DNA of 36,947 nucleotides from Candidatus Ornithospirochaeta avicola. GTDB lineage: Bacteria > Spirochaetota > Spirochaetia > Sphaerochaetales > Sphaerochaetaceae. A program made the position numbers and the translations under genes. Under the pieces are notes generated by a model. It searched no databases and was not told the DNA's origin. It saw only the letters and a list, made by a program, of their open reading frames with translations. Of the stretch, positions 1 through 7,104 are shown in pieces (within the stretch, counting starts at the first letter, position 1; each line of letters begins with the position of its first letter). The stretch is taken from NCBI GenBank assembly GCA_019113245.1, contig DXHU01000003.1, positions 1 to 36,947 on the forward strand, given 5' to 3'.

Positions 1-428
1 ACAGCAAGATCAGCAGCGTTATCATCACTGTCAAGTTCCCAACCTGTTGCAAATGTAGGAATACCATCTGCTGAAAGAATACTTACTTTCCAGTTTTCAC
101 CAGCAATGTATGCTTCATTAATCTTTGTATCGTCTTTATTTACGGAAATCAAATCAGCTGTTGGATCTTCGACACCTTCTGTTGTTTTTGTAAACCCATT
201 AAGTGCAAGTGTTGCCTTAATTCCAGCATAGACACCACCTTCATTAACTTTCTCTGTTGTTACAGCATCAAGCTCAACTGTTAACTCTGTTGATGGTGCA
301 AATCCGAGTGTATTCTCCTCAATATTGTAAGCAAACTCTGTGCTTGCACTACCTGAGAGAGTAACACCAGCAAAAGTTGTGCCTACTGCAAGAACCAATA
401 CTAAAAGTACTGAAAGAATCTTTTTCAT
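1..428 (-). CDS. outer-membrane beta-barrel protein, N-terminal part (runs off left edge)
   Basis: Partial gene: 142 codons from an ATG at 428 (complement) to the window edge with no stop. Translation begins with a 20-residue Sec signal peptide (MKKILSVLLVL..., ending TTFA) followed by short alternating polar/aromatic strands typical of spirochaete porin-like barrels (for example GVTLSGSASTEFAYNIEE). A good ribosome binding site (GAGGAAG) lies just upstream. It is a paralogue of the next gene: the leader is nearly identical and the body keeps the W-x-V-S-x-L...P-x-F-A-x-x-W pattern around residues 110-132. The protein should be exported and inserted in the outer membrane. Substrate or antigenic role cannot be read from sequence. 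Confidence 0.8.
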   Translation of the reverse strand, partial: MKKILSVLLVLVLAVGTTFAGVTLSGSASTEFAYNIEENTLGFAPSTELTVELDAVTTEKVNEGGVYAGIKATLALNGFTKTTEGVEDPTADLISVNKDDTKINEAYIAGENWKVSILSADGIPTFATGWELDSDDNAADLA

Positions 429-446
429 ACTTCCTCGGTGAGAAAA
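396..446. repeat. 51-bp leader repeat, copy A
   Basis: Identical over 51 bp to 2156-2206. It covers the first 11 codons of the outer-membrane protein gene, the GAGGAAG ribosome binding site and about 18 bp of 5' UTR. Weaker similarity continues upstream (473-505 against 2234-2265), including TTTTTCACA, an inverted TTCAC/GTGAA pair and AGTGCAG. Identity that includes untranslated bases implies recent duplication or gene conversion. Confidence 0.9.
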
Positions 447-550
447 ACATCATCTAAATTGCTTTAGACAGTGTTTTTCACACAGAAGTGAAGTAAATAG
501 TGCAGTGACTTTAAATGGATTAATTATTAAATTAAGTAAACTATAATATC

Positions 551-586
551 AGAAAAAGGAAAAGCCCTCTCCGAAGAGAAGGCTTT
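551..586 (-). terminator. Rho-independent terminator of the 605-2188 gene
   Basis: On the minus strand, right after the stop codon, AAGCC-TCTC and GAGA-GGCTT arms pair around a TTCG tetraloop and are followed by a T-rich run (CCTTTTTCT). It lies between the two tandem barrel genes, so each has its own transcription unit. Confidence 0.88.
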
Positions 587-604
587 AAAATCAATTCATG
601 TTCA

Positions 605-2188
605 TCAGAAAGCGATCTTACAGAATGCCTTGATAACACCGAAGTCAGAGTGATTAGCCTTAAGAGCATCAGCAGGTTTGTCACCAAGAACTTTCTTACC
701 GTTTTCATCAACAGTATAAGCATAAAGCTTTCCATCAGATCCTAATCCATAATCATTTGCCCAGTAAGTATCCTTAACCTCCTGGTCATCATTCTTCTGG
801 AGGAGGTCTGCTGCATCATACCAGCCGATTCCGAATGTTGCGCCAGGAATGATTGAATCAGACTCGACAGAAATTGATGCACCAAGGTTCTTTGCCTTGT
901 CATAGCTTACTGATGCCTTTACATCTGCATAACCGAGGATGTCATAAGCAATTTCTCCAGTAATCTTCCAATCAGGATCTGCTGAAAGTGCTACCTTTGT
1001 TCCCAATGTAGCTGTAACGCCTGCATAGCCACCGGTTACACTTGCTGTGAATGCTCTTGCATCTGCTGCAAGGTCCTGAAGACCGAGTGTAAGTGATACA
1101 GGAATTGAAAGCTCATTGAGATCTGTCTTGACCTGCAGGTCAACACGGTTAGCCTTAACACCTTCATCATCCTTTGCATTGAGGCCATAGTATGCATCAA
1201 ATGTTACAAGGCTTGTGTAGTTAGCTGTAAGTCTTGCATCCATGAGGAAATCTGGTCCCTTCTTGATGTTCTTGACAGCACCGTCAGCAGCAAGAGATAC
1301 ACCAAATACATCTGTTGCATAAGCAACCTTTACAGATCCGCCAATGTTGTGAGCGTCTGCTTCAACCGCATCAACTGCATCTTTCTTGTAATCAAGGACA
1401 AATGCGTTCTTATCGTTGTCCCATACCCAGAAAGCACCATAGTTAGGAGTTGCATCTTCTTTATCAAGAGCAGAGCGATGTGAATATACTCCAGCTGCGC
1501 TTACTGTAAGTCCATCGATAATCTGATACTCAGGTGTTGCAAAGTATGCGGATGCAGATGTTCCCTTTCCTTTCTGTCCCTGGAATCCAAATCCAAGTGT
1601 GTAGCCAAGATAGCTTGCTTCAACACCAGCTGAATCTCCAAAATAAGGAATAGCAACATCGTCAGAATCTCCATCTTCATCAAGGTCAAGCCAGGATGAA
1701 GCGAATGCAGGAGCGTCTGATACGCCAAGAAGACTTACATACCAGTCAGCACCGCCAACTTTTGCTTCTGTGATAGCAAAGTCGTAATATAGATTATAGG
1801 ATGTTGTTGTTTTGCTTCCTTCTTTTCCCTCTGGCCACTCTGTCCATGATGTGCTTGTATCAAGATGACTACCACTTGCATTTACAACATCAGAGCCAAT
1901 CTTTGCACTTGCAGAAAGGCTAGCCTTAACTACTGCATAAAGAGAAGGAGCTTCAACAGCCTCTTCACCTTCAGCTGGTTCTGCAACAACAGGTGTTGTA
2001 TCTACACTTGCACTTCCAAGAGTAAGAGTGACCTCACTGTTTGTAAGATTTGTGTAGAAACCATATGAATCATCTGAGAAATCATACTTGAGGCCAGTCT
2101 CAACTGCTCCACTGATTGTAGCATCTGCAGCGAAAACTGAACCAAAAGCTAAAATCAATACTAAAAGTACTGAAAGAATCTTTTTCAT
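605..2188 (-). CDS. outer-membrane beta-barrel (porin-like) protein
   Basis: The 527-residue product starts with a 20-residue signal peptide (MKKILSVLLVLILAFGSVFA, cleavage before ADA) and continues as many amphipathic strands rich in Gly, Ala, Tyr and acidic residues. The last residue is Phe (VIKAFCKIAF), the aromatic C-terminal signature recognised by the BAM complex. Length and composition fit a 16-20 strand barrel. The start is fixed by GAGGAAG eight bases upstream and the signal peptide. It is paralogous to the partial gene at 1-428, with an identical leader block, and has its own terminator. It diverges from the tyrosine recombinase at 2275. A surface antigen or porin is likely; no substrate can be assigned. 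Confidence 0.85.
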   Translation of the reverse strand: MKKILSVLLVLILAFGSVFAADATISGAVETGLKYDFSDDSYGFYTNLTNSEVTLTLGSASVDTTPVVAEPAEGEEAVEAPSLYAVVKASLSASAKIGSDVVNASGSHLDTSTSWTEWPEGKEGSKTTTSYNLYYDFAITEAKVGGADWYVSLLGVSDAPAFASSWLDLDEDGDSDDVAIPYFGDSAGVEASYLGYTLGFGFQGQKGKGTSASAYFATPEYQIIDGLTVSAAGVYSHRSALDKEDATPNYGAFWVWDNDKNAFVLDYKKDAVDAVEADAHNIGGSVKVAYATDVFGVSLAADGAVKNIKKGPDFLMDARLTANYTSLVTFDAYYGLNAKDDEGVKANRVDLQVKTDLNELSIPVSLTLGLQDLAADARAFTASVTGGYAGVTATLGTKVALSADPDWKITGEIAYDILGYADVKASVSYDKAKNLGASISVESDSIIPGATFGIGWYDAADLLQKNDDQEVKDTYWANDYGLGSDGKLYAYTVDENGKKVLGDKPADALKANHSDFGVIKAFCKIAF

Positions 2189-2206
2189 ACTTCCTCGGTG
2201 AGAAAA
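2156..2206. repeat. 51-bp leader repeat, copy B
   Basis: Second copy of the 51-bp block at 396-446, in the same orientation, covering the start of the 605-2188 gene and its ribosome binding site. Confidence 0.9.
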
Positions 2207-2223
2207 GACTTAAAATATTTACC

Positions 2224-2248
2224 CCAGATGCAGGTTTTTCACATCTGG
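2224..2248. promoter_or_regulatory. inverted repeat between divergent barrel and recombinase genes
   Basis: CCAGATG and CATCTGG form perfect 7-bp arms around an 11-base centre containing TTTTTCA. It lies in the 86-bp gap between the two divergent genes. It could be an operator, a recombinase binding site or an RNA hairpin in the recombinase leader; the sequence alone does not decide. Confidence 0.5.
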
Positions 2249-2251
2249 TGA

Positions 2252-2265
2252 AGAAAAAAGTGCAG
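2252..2265. repeat. 14-bp direct repeat, left copy (recombinase gene)
   Basis: AGAAAAAAGTGCAG just upstream of the recombinase ribosome binding site; the identical word recurs at 3468-3481 near the end of the same gene. A diverged relative (AAGTAAATAGTGCAG) is at 491-505 upstream of the other barrel gene. Confidence 0.65.
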
Positions 2266-2274
2266 GAGGATTTT

Positions 2275-3507
2275 ATGGCACACAGGAAGGAGTTCTATCT
2301 TTATAAGAGGAAAAAGAGCAGGGGAGCATACTGGTATGTATGCTATGTTGACAGGTCAACAGGAAAGCAGGGAAATGCAAAGAGCATAGACTGTCTTAAA
2401 GAGAGGCTGGGAATCAGGGACTATGAGAGTGTGAGAAGAAGGGATGATGCTGCGATTATTGCAAAGAGAGCTCTTGATGAGGGCATAATATTCTCCAGGA
2501 GCAATATAAGCTTCCTTGATTACTGTGATGCTTTCTGGGATTATGACAGCTCTGAATATATAAGGCGCCGCAATATGGGAAGAGGCAGAGGAATAAGCCG
2601 TGGTTATGCGATGAACATGCTTCTTTTTTTAAGAAAACATGTCTCTTTATATATAGACCATTCTCTTGCCCTTGAGGATGTGAGGACGCATCATCTTGAT
2701 GACATTCTTTTTGCCATGATCAACTCTGAAAGTCTTGCCAGCGGCACAATCCAGCTGATTGTGCTTTCATTCACGCTGCCGCTTAAAGAGGCATACAGAG
2801 CAGGACTTATAAGAGAAAATCCGGCAGATCGCATGATGAAGATAAGTCGTAAGGAGAAGGTGAGGGGATGCTTTACAAGGGATGAATGCGAGAAGATGCT
2901 GGTCTTTCTGTCAACAAACCCTTCTTTCCTTGATTCCTCCTATTCCCTTTCAATAAAGCTTGCGCTTCTCTCGGGCATGAGGAGCGGAGAGATCAGGGCT
3001 TTGAATGTATCTGATTTCGTTCCATCTTCCTATGATGGGTATGTAAAGATCATGATAAGAAACTCATACAGTCCGTTTTCAGGGATTAAGGACACAAAAG
3101 GAGGCTATGAGAGAGCATGCATCATCCCTGAGAGCTTTAAAGATGAGCTTTTTGCCAATGCTGATGAAAAAGGAATACTGCTTCCATCCACAAGGGGAGG
3201 CTACATGTCATCTCCAAGCCTGAGAAATGCCTTTTACCGTCTTCTTGATGAAATTGGAATAGGTGAGGATGTAAGAAGAAAAAGAAACCTGACATTTCAT
3301 TCTCTGCGTCATACGTTTTCAACGCTTGCACGCGATGAAAACATATCGCAGGAGGACAGGATGTCCGTTATGGGGCACAGAAGCCGCAGCATCAATGACA
3401 GGTACACTCATGCAAGCGATGAAAGCCTTTTGAGAGTATCCCGTCTTGCAGAGAGTCTTTTAGGTGCAGAAAAAAGTGCAGTCAGAGGGTCTTTATTGCG
3501 TCTTTGA
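2275..3507 (+). CDS. tyrosine recombinase / phage-type integrase
   Basis: A 410-residue tyrosine recombinase. I chose ATG 2275 because AGGAGG ends 6 bases before it; the upstream in-frame GTG at 2248 lies inside the inverted repeat. An N-terminal arm-binding-like region (WYVCYVDRSTGK) is followed by a core-binding helical domain (about 80-190) and the catalytic domain (about 195-395). All expected catalytic residues are present: Arg236 in GMRSGEIR, Lys275, His342/Arg345 in HSLRHTF, His368 in MGHRS and nucleophile Tyr377 in RYTHAS. The enzyme therefore looks active. No excisionase, relaxase or phage gene is nearby; its neighbour is a tandem pair of surface-protein genes. The 3' end overlaps the convergent ltaE gene by 26 bp. 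Confidence 0.92.
   Translation: MAHRKEFYLYKRKKSRGAYWYVCYVDRSTGKQGNAKSIDCLKERLGIRDYESVRRRDDAAIIAKRALDEGIIFSRSNISFLDYCDAFWDYDSSEYIRRRNMGRGRGISRGYAMNMLLFLRKHVSLYIDHSLALEDVRTHHLDDILFAMINSESLASGTIQLIVLSFTLPLKEAYRAGLIRENPADRMMKISRKEKVRGCFTRDECEKMLVFLSTNPSFLDSSYSLSIKLALLSGMRSGEIRALNVSDFVPSSYDGYVKIMIRNSYSPFSGIKDTKGGYERACIIPESFKDELFANADEKGILLPSTRGGYMSSPSLRNAFYRLLDEIGIGEDVRRKRNLTFHSLRHTFSTLARDENISQEDRMSVMGHRSRSINDRYTHASDESLLRVSRLAESLLGAEKSAVRGSLLRL
3468..3481. repeat. 14-bp direct repeat, right copy
   Basis: AGAAAAAAGTGCAG, identical to 2252-2265. It lies inside the recombinase 3' end and abuts the stop codon of the convergent aldolase gene (3482). Confidence 0.65.
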
Positions 3508-4504
3508 GGGCATTTACAGCATCCTCTCCAGTTGCCCAAGATGTGCAGAATCTGGCAATTGTCTCATCCCCTTCCTTTCCCCAGACCTCAAATGAGAAAT
3601 TCTCTTTAATTTTTTCTGCCTGTGCATCGCTTAAAACGACAAACTGCTGGTTTGTATAGCTGTCTGCATAAAGTCTTATGCCATGGGCTTTGAATGCATT
3701 CTTTATTTCATCTGCTTTTCTGTTTGCTTCTCTTGCAAGGCGGAAATAGAGGTCGTCTGTAAAGAGTGTCTCAAACTGAATACCTAAAATCCTTCCTTTT
3801 GCAAGCATCGCACCACGTGCTTTCATGGCTTTTCTGAAGTCTTTCTTGTATTTATCCGAGCATATTACGATTGCTTCTCCAAAAAGAGCACCGCATTTTG
3901 TACCGCCGATATAGAATGCATCAGAAAGATCTGCAATATCGCGCAGCGTGAAGTCTGCCTTAGTACTTTCAAGAGCATATGCAAGGCGCGCACCGTCAAT
4001 GAAGAGTGCAATGCCATTGTCCTTTGTAACCTTTCTCAGTGCTTTTAGCTCATCTAGGGAGTAGATTGTGCCGCTTTCTGTGCTTTCAGAGATATATACA
4101 GCTCCAGGGCGTGCAGTATAGTCCTCTTCTGCAGCTCTGACAATTTCAAGAACATCCTCAGCATTCAGCTTGCCATCATCATTCTTTACTCTTATCACCT
4201 GATGACCTGTTGTTTCGATGCTTCCTGTCTCGTGAATTGCAATATGACCGCTATCTGCGCTGATCACACTCTGATATGGAGAAAGAAGCACTGAGAGAGT
4301 AAGCAGATTGGCCTGTGTTCCTCCTGAAACAAAGTGGATGTCCACATCACTTCTTCCTATTTTCCTTTTTATGAGTTCCCGTGCTCTTTCAGAGTGCTTG
4401 TCCAATCCGTAGCCTTCAGTTTGTTCCAGGTTTGTTTTATTCAGTGCATCCAGTATTTCAGCTGTGCACCCTTCAAGATAATCAGAATTGAAAGAAATCA
4501 TCAT
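3482..4504 (-). CDS. ltaE: low-specificity L-threonine aldolase family protein (PLP)
   Basis: A 340-residue fold-type I PLP enzyme of the beta-eliminating lyase/threonine aldolase family, which splits L-threonine or allo-threonine to glycine and acetaldehyde. Visible signatures are FVSGGTQANLLTL (about 58-70), HIAIHETGSIETTGH (87-101), FIDGARLAYAL (169-178, with the PLP-binding Asp) and the Schiff-base lysine Lys203 in YIGGTKCGALFGEA. Length matches the family. Its ATG overlaps the nagB-like stop (ATGA), so the two are co-translated in one operon. The gene ends convergent with and overlapping the recombinase. True substrate could be another beta-hydroxy amino acid. Confidence 0.88.
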   Translation of the reverse strand: MMISFNSDYLEGCTAEILDALNKTNLEQTEGYGLDKHSERARELIKRKIGRSDVDIHFVSGGTQANLLTLSVLLSPYQSVISADSGHIAIHETGSIETTGHQVIRVKNDDGKLNAEDVLEIVRAAEEDYTARPGAVYISESTESGTIYSLDELKALRKVTKDNGIALFIDGARLAYALESTKADFTLRDIADLSDAFYIGGTKCGALFGEAIVICSDKYKKDFRKAMKARGAMLAKGRILGIQFETLFTDDLYFRLAREANRKADEIKNAFKAHGIRLYADSYTNQQFVVLSDAQAEKIKENFSFEVWGKEGDETIARFCTSWATGEDAVNALKDAIKTL

Positions 4505-5253
4505 ATTGTCCTTTTGTCTGAGAAAATCAGGCAGCTTGACTGCCTGTCAAGAAAGAGATGTGTATCTTTTCCGCGCTTTACTGCAGCGGCAGGAGAAAGC
4601 GGGGTGATATCATCAAAAAGTGCCATTGCAACAGCCTTTGCCTTTCTCTGCTCAGGACATGAGATTATCAGGTGCTCGGATGAGAGAATCTCGTTTATGC
4701 TCATTGTTATTGCCTTTTTAGGCACGTCTGCGACTTTTTTAAACCATCCTTCATTTACCTGTTGACGGCGGCTTCTTGCTTCAAGCTCAACAATTATATA
4801 TGCATCTTTTGTGTCAAAATCAGCAGGAGGATCATTGAATGCAAGGTGTCCGTTTTCACCGATACAGATGAATGACACATCAAGAGGGTGGTCTTTCATC
4901 ACAGCATTCAGCTCCTTTACTGTGGCATGCATGTTTTTTTCATCCGGATTGATCTCATGAAATGACTTTAAAGAGGGAACCTTTGAAATAAGATTCTCCC
5001 TTATAAAAAGCGAGCTTGATGTCTTTTCTTTCCTGTCTATTCCAACATATTCATCAAGAAGGAACACGTTGACGCAGCTCCAGTCTATATCTTCCTTTAC
5101 AAGATTTCTTAGTGTCTCTATCTGGCTCAGGCCTGAGACAAAAGCAACATTTGCCTCTCCCTTTTTCTTTATTGTCTCAGCTATGCAAAGGGCTCCTTTT
5201 CTTGCTGCATTCATCCCAAGGCTCTTTTTGTCCTCACATATTGATATGACCAT
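4501..5253 (-). CDS. nagB: glucosamine-6-phosphate deaminase/isomerase family protein
   Basis: A 250-residue NagB-family sugar-phosphate isomerase that would convert glucosamine-6-phosphate to fructose-6-phosphate and ammonia. Seen: FLLDEYVG with Asp67/Glu68 near the catalytic base position, and IGENGHLAFNDPP (131-143) with the ring-opening His136. The usual phosphate-binding G-[ST]-[ST]-P loop is replaced by SGLSQIET (40-47), so it belongs to a divergent subfamily and substrate should be treated cautiously. First gene of an operon with ltaE (4-bp overlap), transcribed divergently from uxuA. GGGAG lies a few bases upstream of the ATG. Confidence 0.78.
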   Translation of the reverse strand: MVISICEDKKSLGMNAARKGALCIAETIKKKGEANVAFVSGLSQIETLRNLVKEDIDWSCVNVFLLDEYVGIDRKEKTSSSLFIRENLISKVPSLKSFHEINPDEKNMHATVKELNAVMKDHPLDVSFICIGENGHLAFNDPPADFDTKDAYIIVELEARSRRQQVNEGWFKKVADVPKKAITMSINEILSSEHLIISCPEQRKAKAVAMALFDDITPLSPAAAVKRGKDTHLFLDRQSSCLIFSDKRTI

Positions 5254-5271
5254 AAAATGCTCCCAGGGGAA

Positions 5272-5300
5272 AATATAAAAAAAAAGCTTTACAAATACAA
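5272..5300 (-). promoter_or_regulatory. nagB-ltaE promoter
   Basis: On the minus strand TTGTAT (5295-5300), 17-bp spacer, TATATT (5272-5277), then an 18-base leader with GGGAG before the ATG. The spacer is partly a run of nine T. The -35 lies back to back with the uxuA -35 (5288-5293), so the two divergent promoters overlap. Confidence 0.6.
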
Positions 5301-5316
5301 TAAGGCATACTAATAT
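5288..5316 (+). promoter_or_regulatory. uxuA promoter
   Basis: TTTACA (5288-5293), 17-bp spacer, TAATAT (5311-5316). The -10 sits inside the palindrome at 5307-5324, as expected for repression by the adjacent GntR-family regulator. AAGGAG at 5335-5340 is the uxuA ribosome binding site. Confidence 0.65.
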
Positions 5317-5332
5317 ATTAGTATATTAGTAT
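5307..5332. promoter_or_regulatory. palindromic operator, probably for the GntR/FCD regulator
   Basis: ATACTAATATATTAGTAT (5307-5324) is a perfect 18-bp palindrome. The half-site ATTAGTAT is repeated directly at 5325-5332, which may give cooperative or alternative binding. It covers the uxuA -10 region and lies upstream of the only GntR gene in the window, one gene downstream. Assignment to that regulator is inference. Confidence 0.7.
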
Positions 5333-5347
5333 AAAAGGAGCAGCACT

Positions 5348-6427
5348 ATGCAGATGACACTTCGTTGGTTTGGCTCTCAGTTCGATTCAGTCAAACTCTG
5401 GCAGATCAGACAGATTCCTGGCGTTACAGGAGTAATCACGACACTTTATGACATCCCGGCAGGGGAGGTATGGCCTATTGAAAGAATCCAGGCACTGAAG
5501 AAGGAAGTTGAGGATGAGGGACTCAAGATTGCAGGCATTGAGTCTGTCAACATCCATGATTCAATCAAGATCGGTTCTCCTGACAGGGAAAAATACATTG
5601 ACAACTACATCACAACACTCGAGAACCTCGGAAAGTGCGGCATCAATCTTGTATGCTACAACTTCATGCCGGTATTCGACTGGACAAGAACAGACCTTGC
5701 AAAGGTCCGCCCGGATGGAGCTACTGTTCTTGCATATGACCAGAAGGTTGTGGACACAATAGATCCTCAGACATTCTTTGACCAGACAAACAGCTCATCA
5801 AACGGCTATGTCATGCCGGGCTGGGAGCCTGAGAGGCTTGCTCATGTAAAGGAGCTCTTTGAGAAGTACAAGGAAGTATCAGAAGAAAAGCTCTTTGACA
5901 ATCTTGTTTACTTCCTCAACAGAATCAAGGATGTATGCAAGAAGTATTCAATCAAGATGGCAATCCATCCAGATGATCCGGCATGGCCTGTATTCGGACT
6001 TCCAAGAATCATCACAAGCAAGGAAAAGATCCTTAAGCTCATGAAGGCAGTTGATGATCCGTTTAACGGTCTTACATTCTGTGCTGGAAGCTTTGGAAGC
6101 AATCCTGAAAACGATCTTCCTGGCATTATCAGGGCACTTCCTGGCCGTGTGCACTTTGCACATGTGAGAAACCTCCATCATTTCGCACCTGGAGTGTTTG
6201 AGGAGGCTGCTCATCTTTCAAGTGACGGAAGCTTTGACCTCTATGAGATTGTCAGAGCTCTTTATGAGACAGGATTTGATGGCCCGATACGCCCAGACCA
6301 TGGAAGAGCAATCTGGGGCGAAGTATCAATGCCTGGCTATGGTCTTTACGACAGAGCACTTGGCGCAGAGTATATCCTCGGCCTCTGGGAAGCAATAGAT
6401 AAAAGCGAGAAGAGACTCAAAAAGTGA
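5348..6427 (+). CDS. uxuA: mannonate dehydratase
   Basis: A 359-residue UxuA-family enzyme: D-mannonate to 2-keto-3-deoxygluconate, the dehydration step of glucuronate/fructuronate catabolism. N-terminal TLRWFG and GVTGVITTLYDIPAGEVWP, then GINLVCYNFMPVFDWTRT, MAIHPDDPAWPVFGLPRI, FCAGSFGSNPENDLP, VHFAHVRN and IRPDHGRAIWGE supply the metal-binding Cys, His and Asp residues of the TIM barrel. Length is slightly short of E. coli UxuA (about 394) but normal for the bacterial short form. Start supported by AAGGAG. First gene of uxuA-gntR-uxuB; its stop overlaps the regulator start by 4 bp. Confidence 0.95.
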   Translation: MQMTLRWFGSQFDSVKLWQIRQIPGVTGVITTLYDIPAGEVWPIERIQALKKEVEDEGLKIAGIESVNIHDSIKIGSPDREKYIDNYITTLENLGKCGINLVCYNFMPVFDWTRTDLAKVRPDGATVLAYDQKVVDTIDPQTFFDQTNSSSNGYVMPGWEPERLAHVKELFEKYKEVSEEKLFDNLVYFLNRIKDVCKKYSIKMAIHPDDPAWPVFGLPRIITSKEKILKLMKAVDDPFNGLTFCAGSFGSNPENDLPGIIRALPGRVHFAHVRNLHHFAPGVFEEAAHLSSDGSFDLYEIVRALYETGFDGPIRPDHGRAIWGEVSMPGYGLYDRALGAEYILGLWEAIDKSEKRLKK

Positions 6428-7104
6428 GAGGAAATGCATCAAGGGATGTATATGACAAGATTCGCAGCGATATTCTCTCCCTTCAACTCATGCCAGGAGA
6501 GGAGATAAGCATCAACCGTGTTGCCGAGGAGATGGGCGTCTCCCGCTCCCCGGTACGGGATGCTCTTATCCGGCTGAGTCTTGAGTCCCTTGTAGATATC
6601 TATCCGCAGCGCGGATGCTGGGTGAGCCTTATTGACCTTGAGAGGGTCGACGAGGAGAGGTTCCTACGGCATTCGCTTGAAAAGAGCGTGCTCTCATACT
6701 TCATAGAGTACTCAAAGCCTTCTGATATCCAGAGGCTGGAGTACATAATCTCAAAGCAGAAGGAAGATGCGGAAGCAGATGACAAGAATGCTTTCTTCTC
6801 TTCCGATGACGAGATGCATATGAGCATCTTCCAGACTGCGAGAAAGGAAAGAAGCTGGAATATAATCGCAAGAGAAACCGGGCATTACAGGAGAATGAGG
6901 CTTCTTTCCTTCCAGATGAAGGGAGTGTATGAGAAGAACATAGCACAGCATGAGGAGCTTGTGGGTGCACTTAAAGAGAAGAACATCCAGAAGGCTCTTC
7001 AGATTGAGGGTGAGCACATATTCAAGCTCACATTCGAGACAGGGGAAATAATCAGGACAAATCCTCTGTTCTTCAAGGAGGAAAGGAAAAATGAAATTGA
7101 ATGA
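6424..7104 (+). CDS. GntR-family (FadR/FCD subgroup) regulator of the hexuronate operon
   Basis: A 226-residue GntR regulator. Residues about 5-70 form the winged helix (ISINRVAEEMGVSRSPVRDALIRL, then the wing DIYPQRGCWVS). Residues about 80-215 are an all-helical FCD effector domain with His in DDEMHMSIFQ, in QHEELVGALKEKN and in EGEH that would hold a metal ion and a sugar acid. It starts with GTG overlapping the uxuA stop (GTGA) and overlaps uxuB by 14 bp, so it is translationally coupled inside the operon it probably controls. Likely UxuR/ExuR-like in function, binding the palindrome at 5307-5324; ligand (fructuronate or mannonate) is inferred from context. Confidence 0.88.
   Translation: MRGNASRDVYDKIRSDILSLQLMPGEEISINRVAEEMGVSRSPVRDALIRLSLESLVDIYPQRGCWVSLIDLERVDEERFLRHSLEKSVLSYFIEYSKPSDIQRLEYIISKQKEDAEADDKNAFFSSDDEMHMSIFQTARKERSWNIIARETGHYRRMRLLSFQMKGVYEKNIAQHEELVGALKEKNIQKALQIEGEHIFKLTFETGEIIRTNPLFFKEERKNEIE

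Noticed and set aside
2248-2274. Upstream GTG start for the recombinase
   Set aside because: It lies inside the inverted repeat and would place the strong AGGAGG inside the gene; ATG 2275 is better placed.
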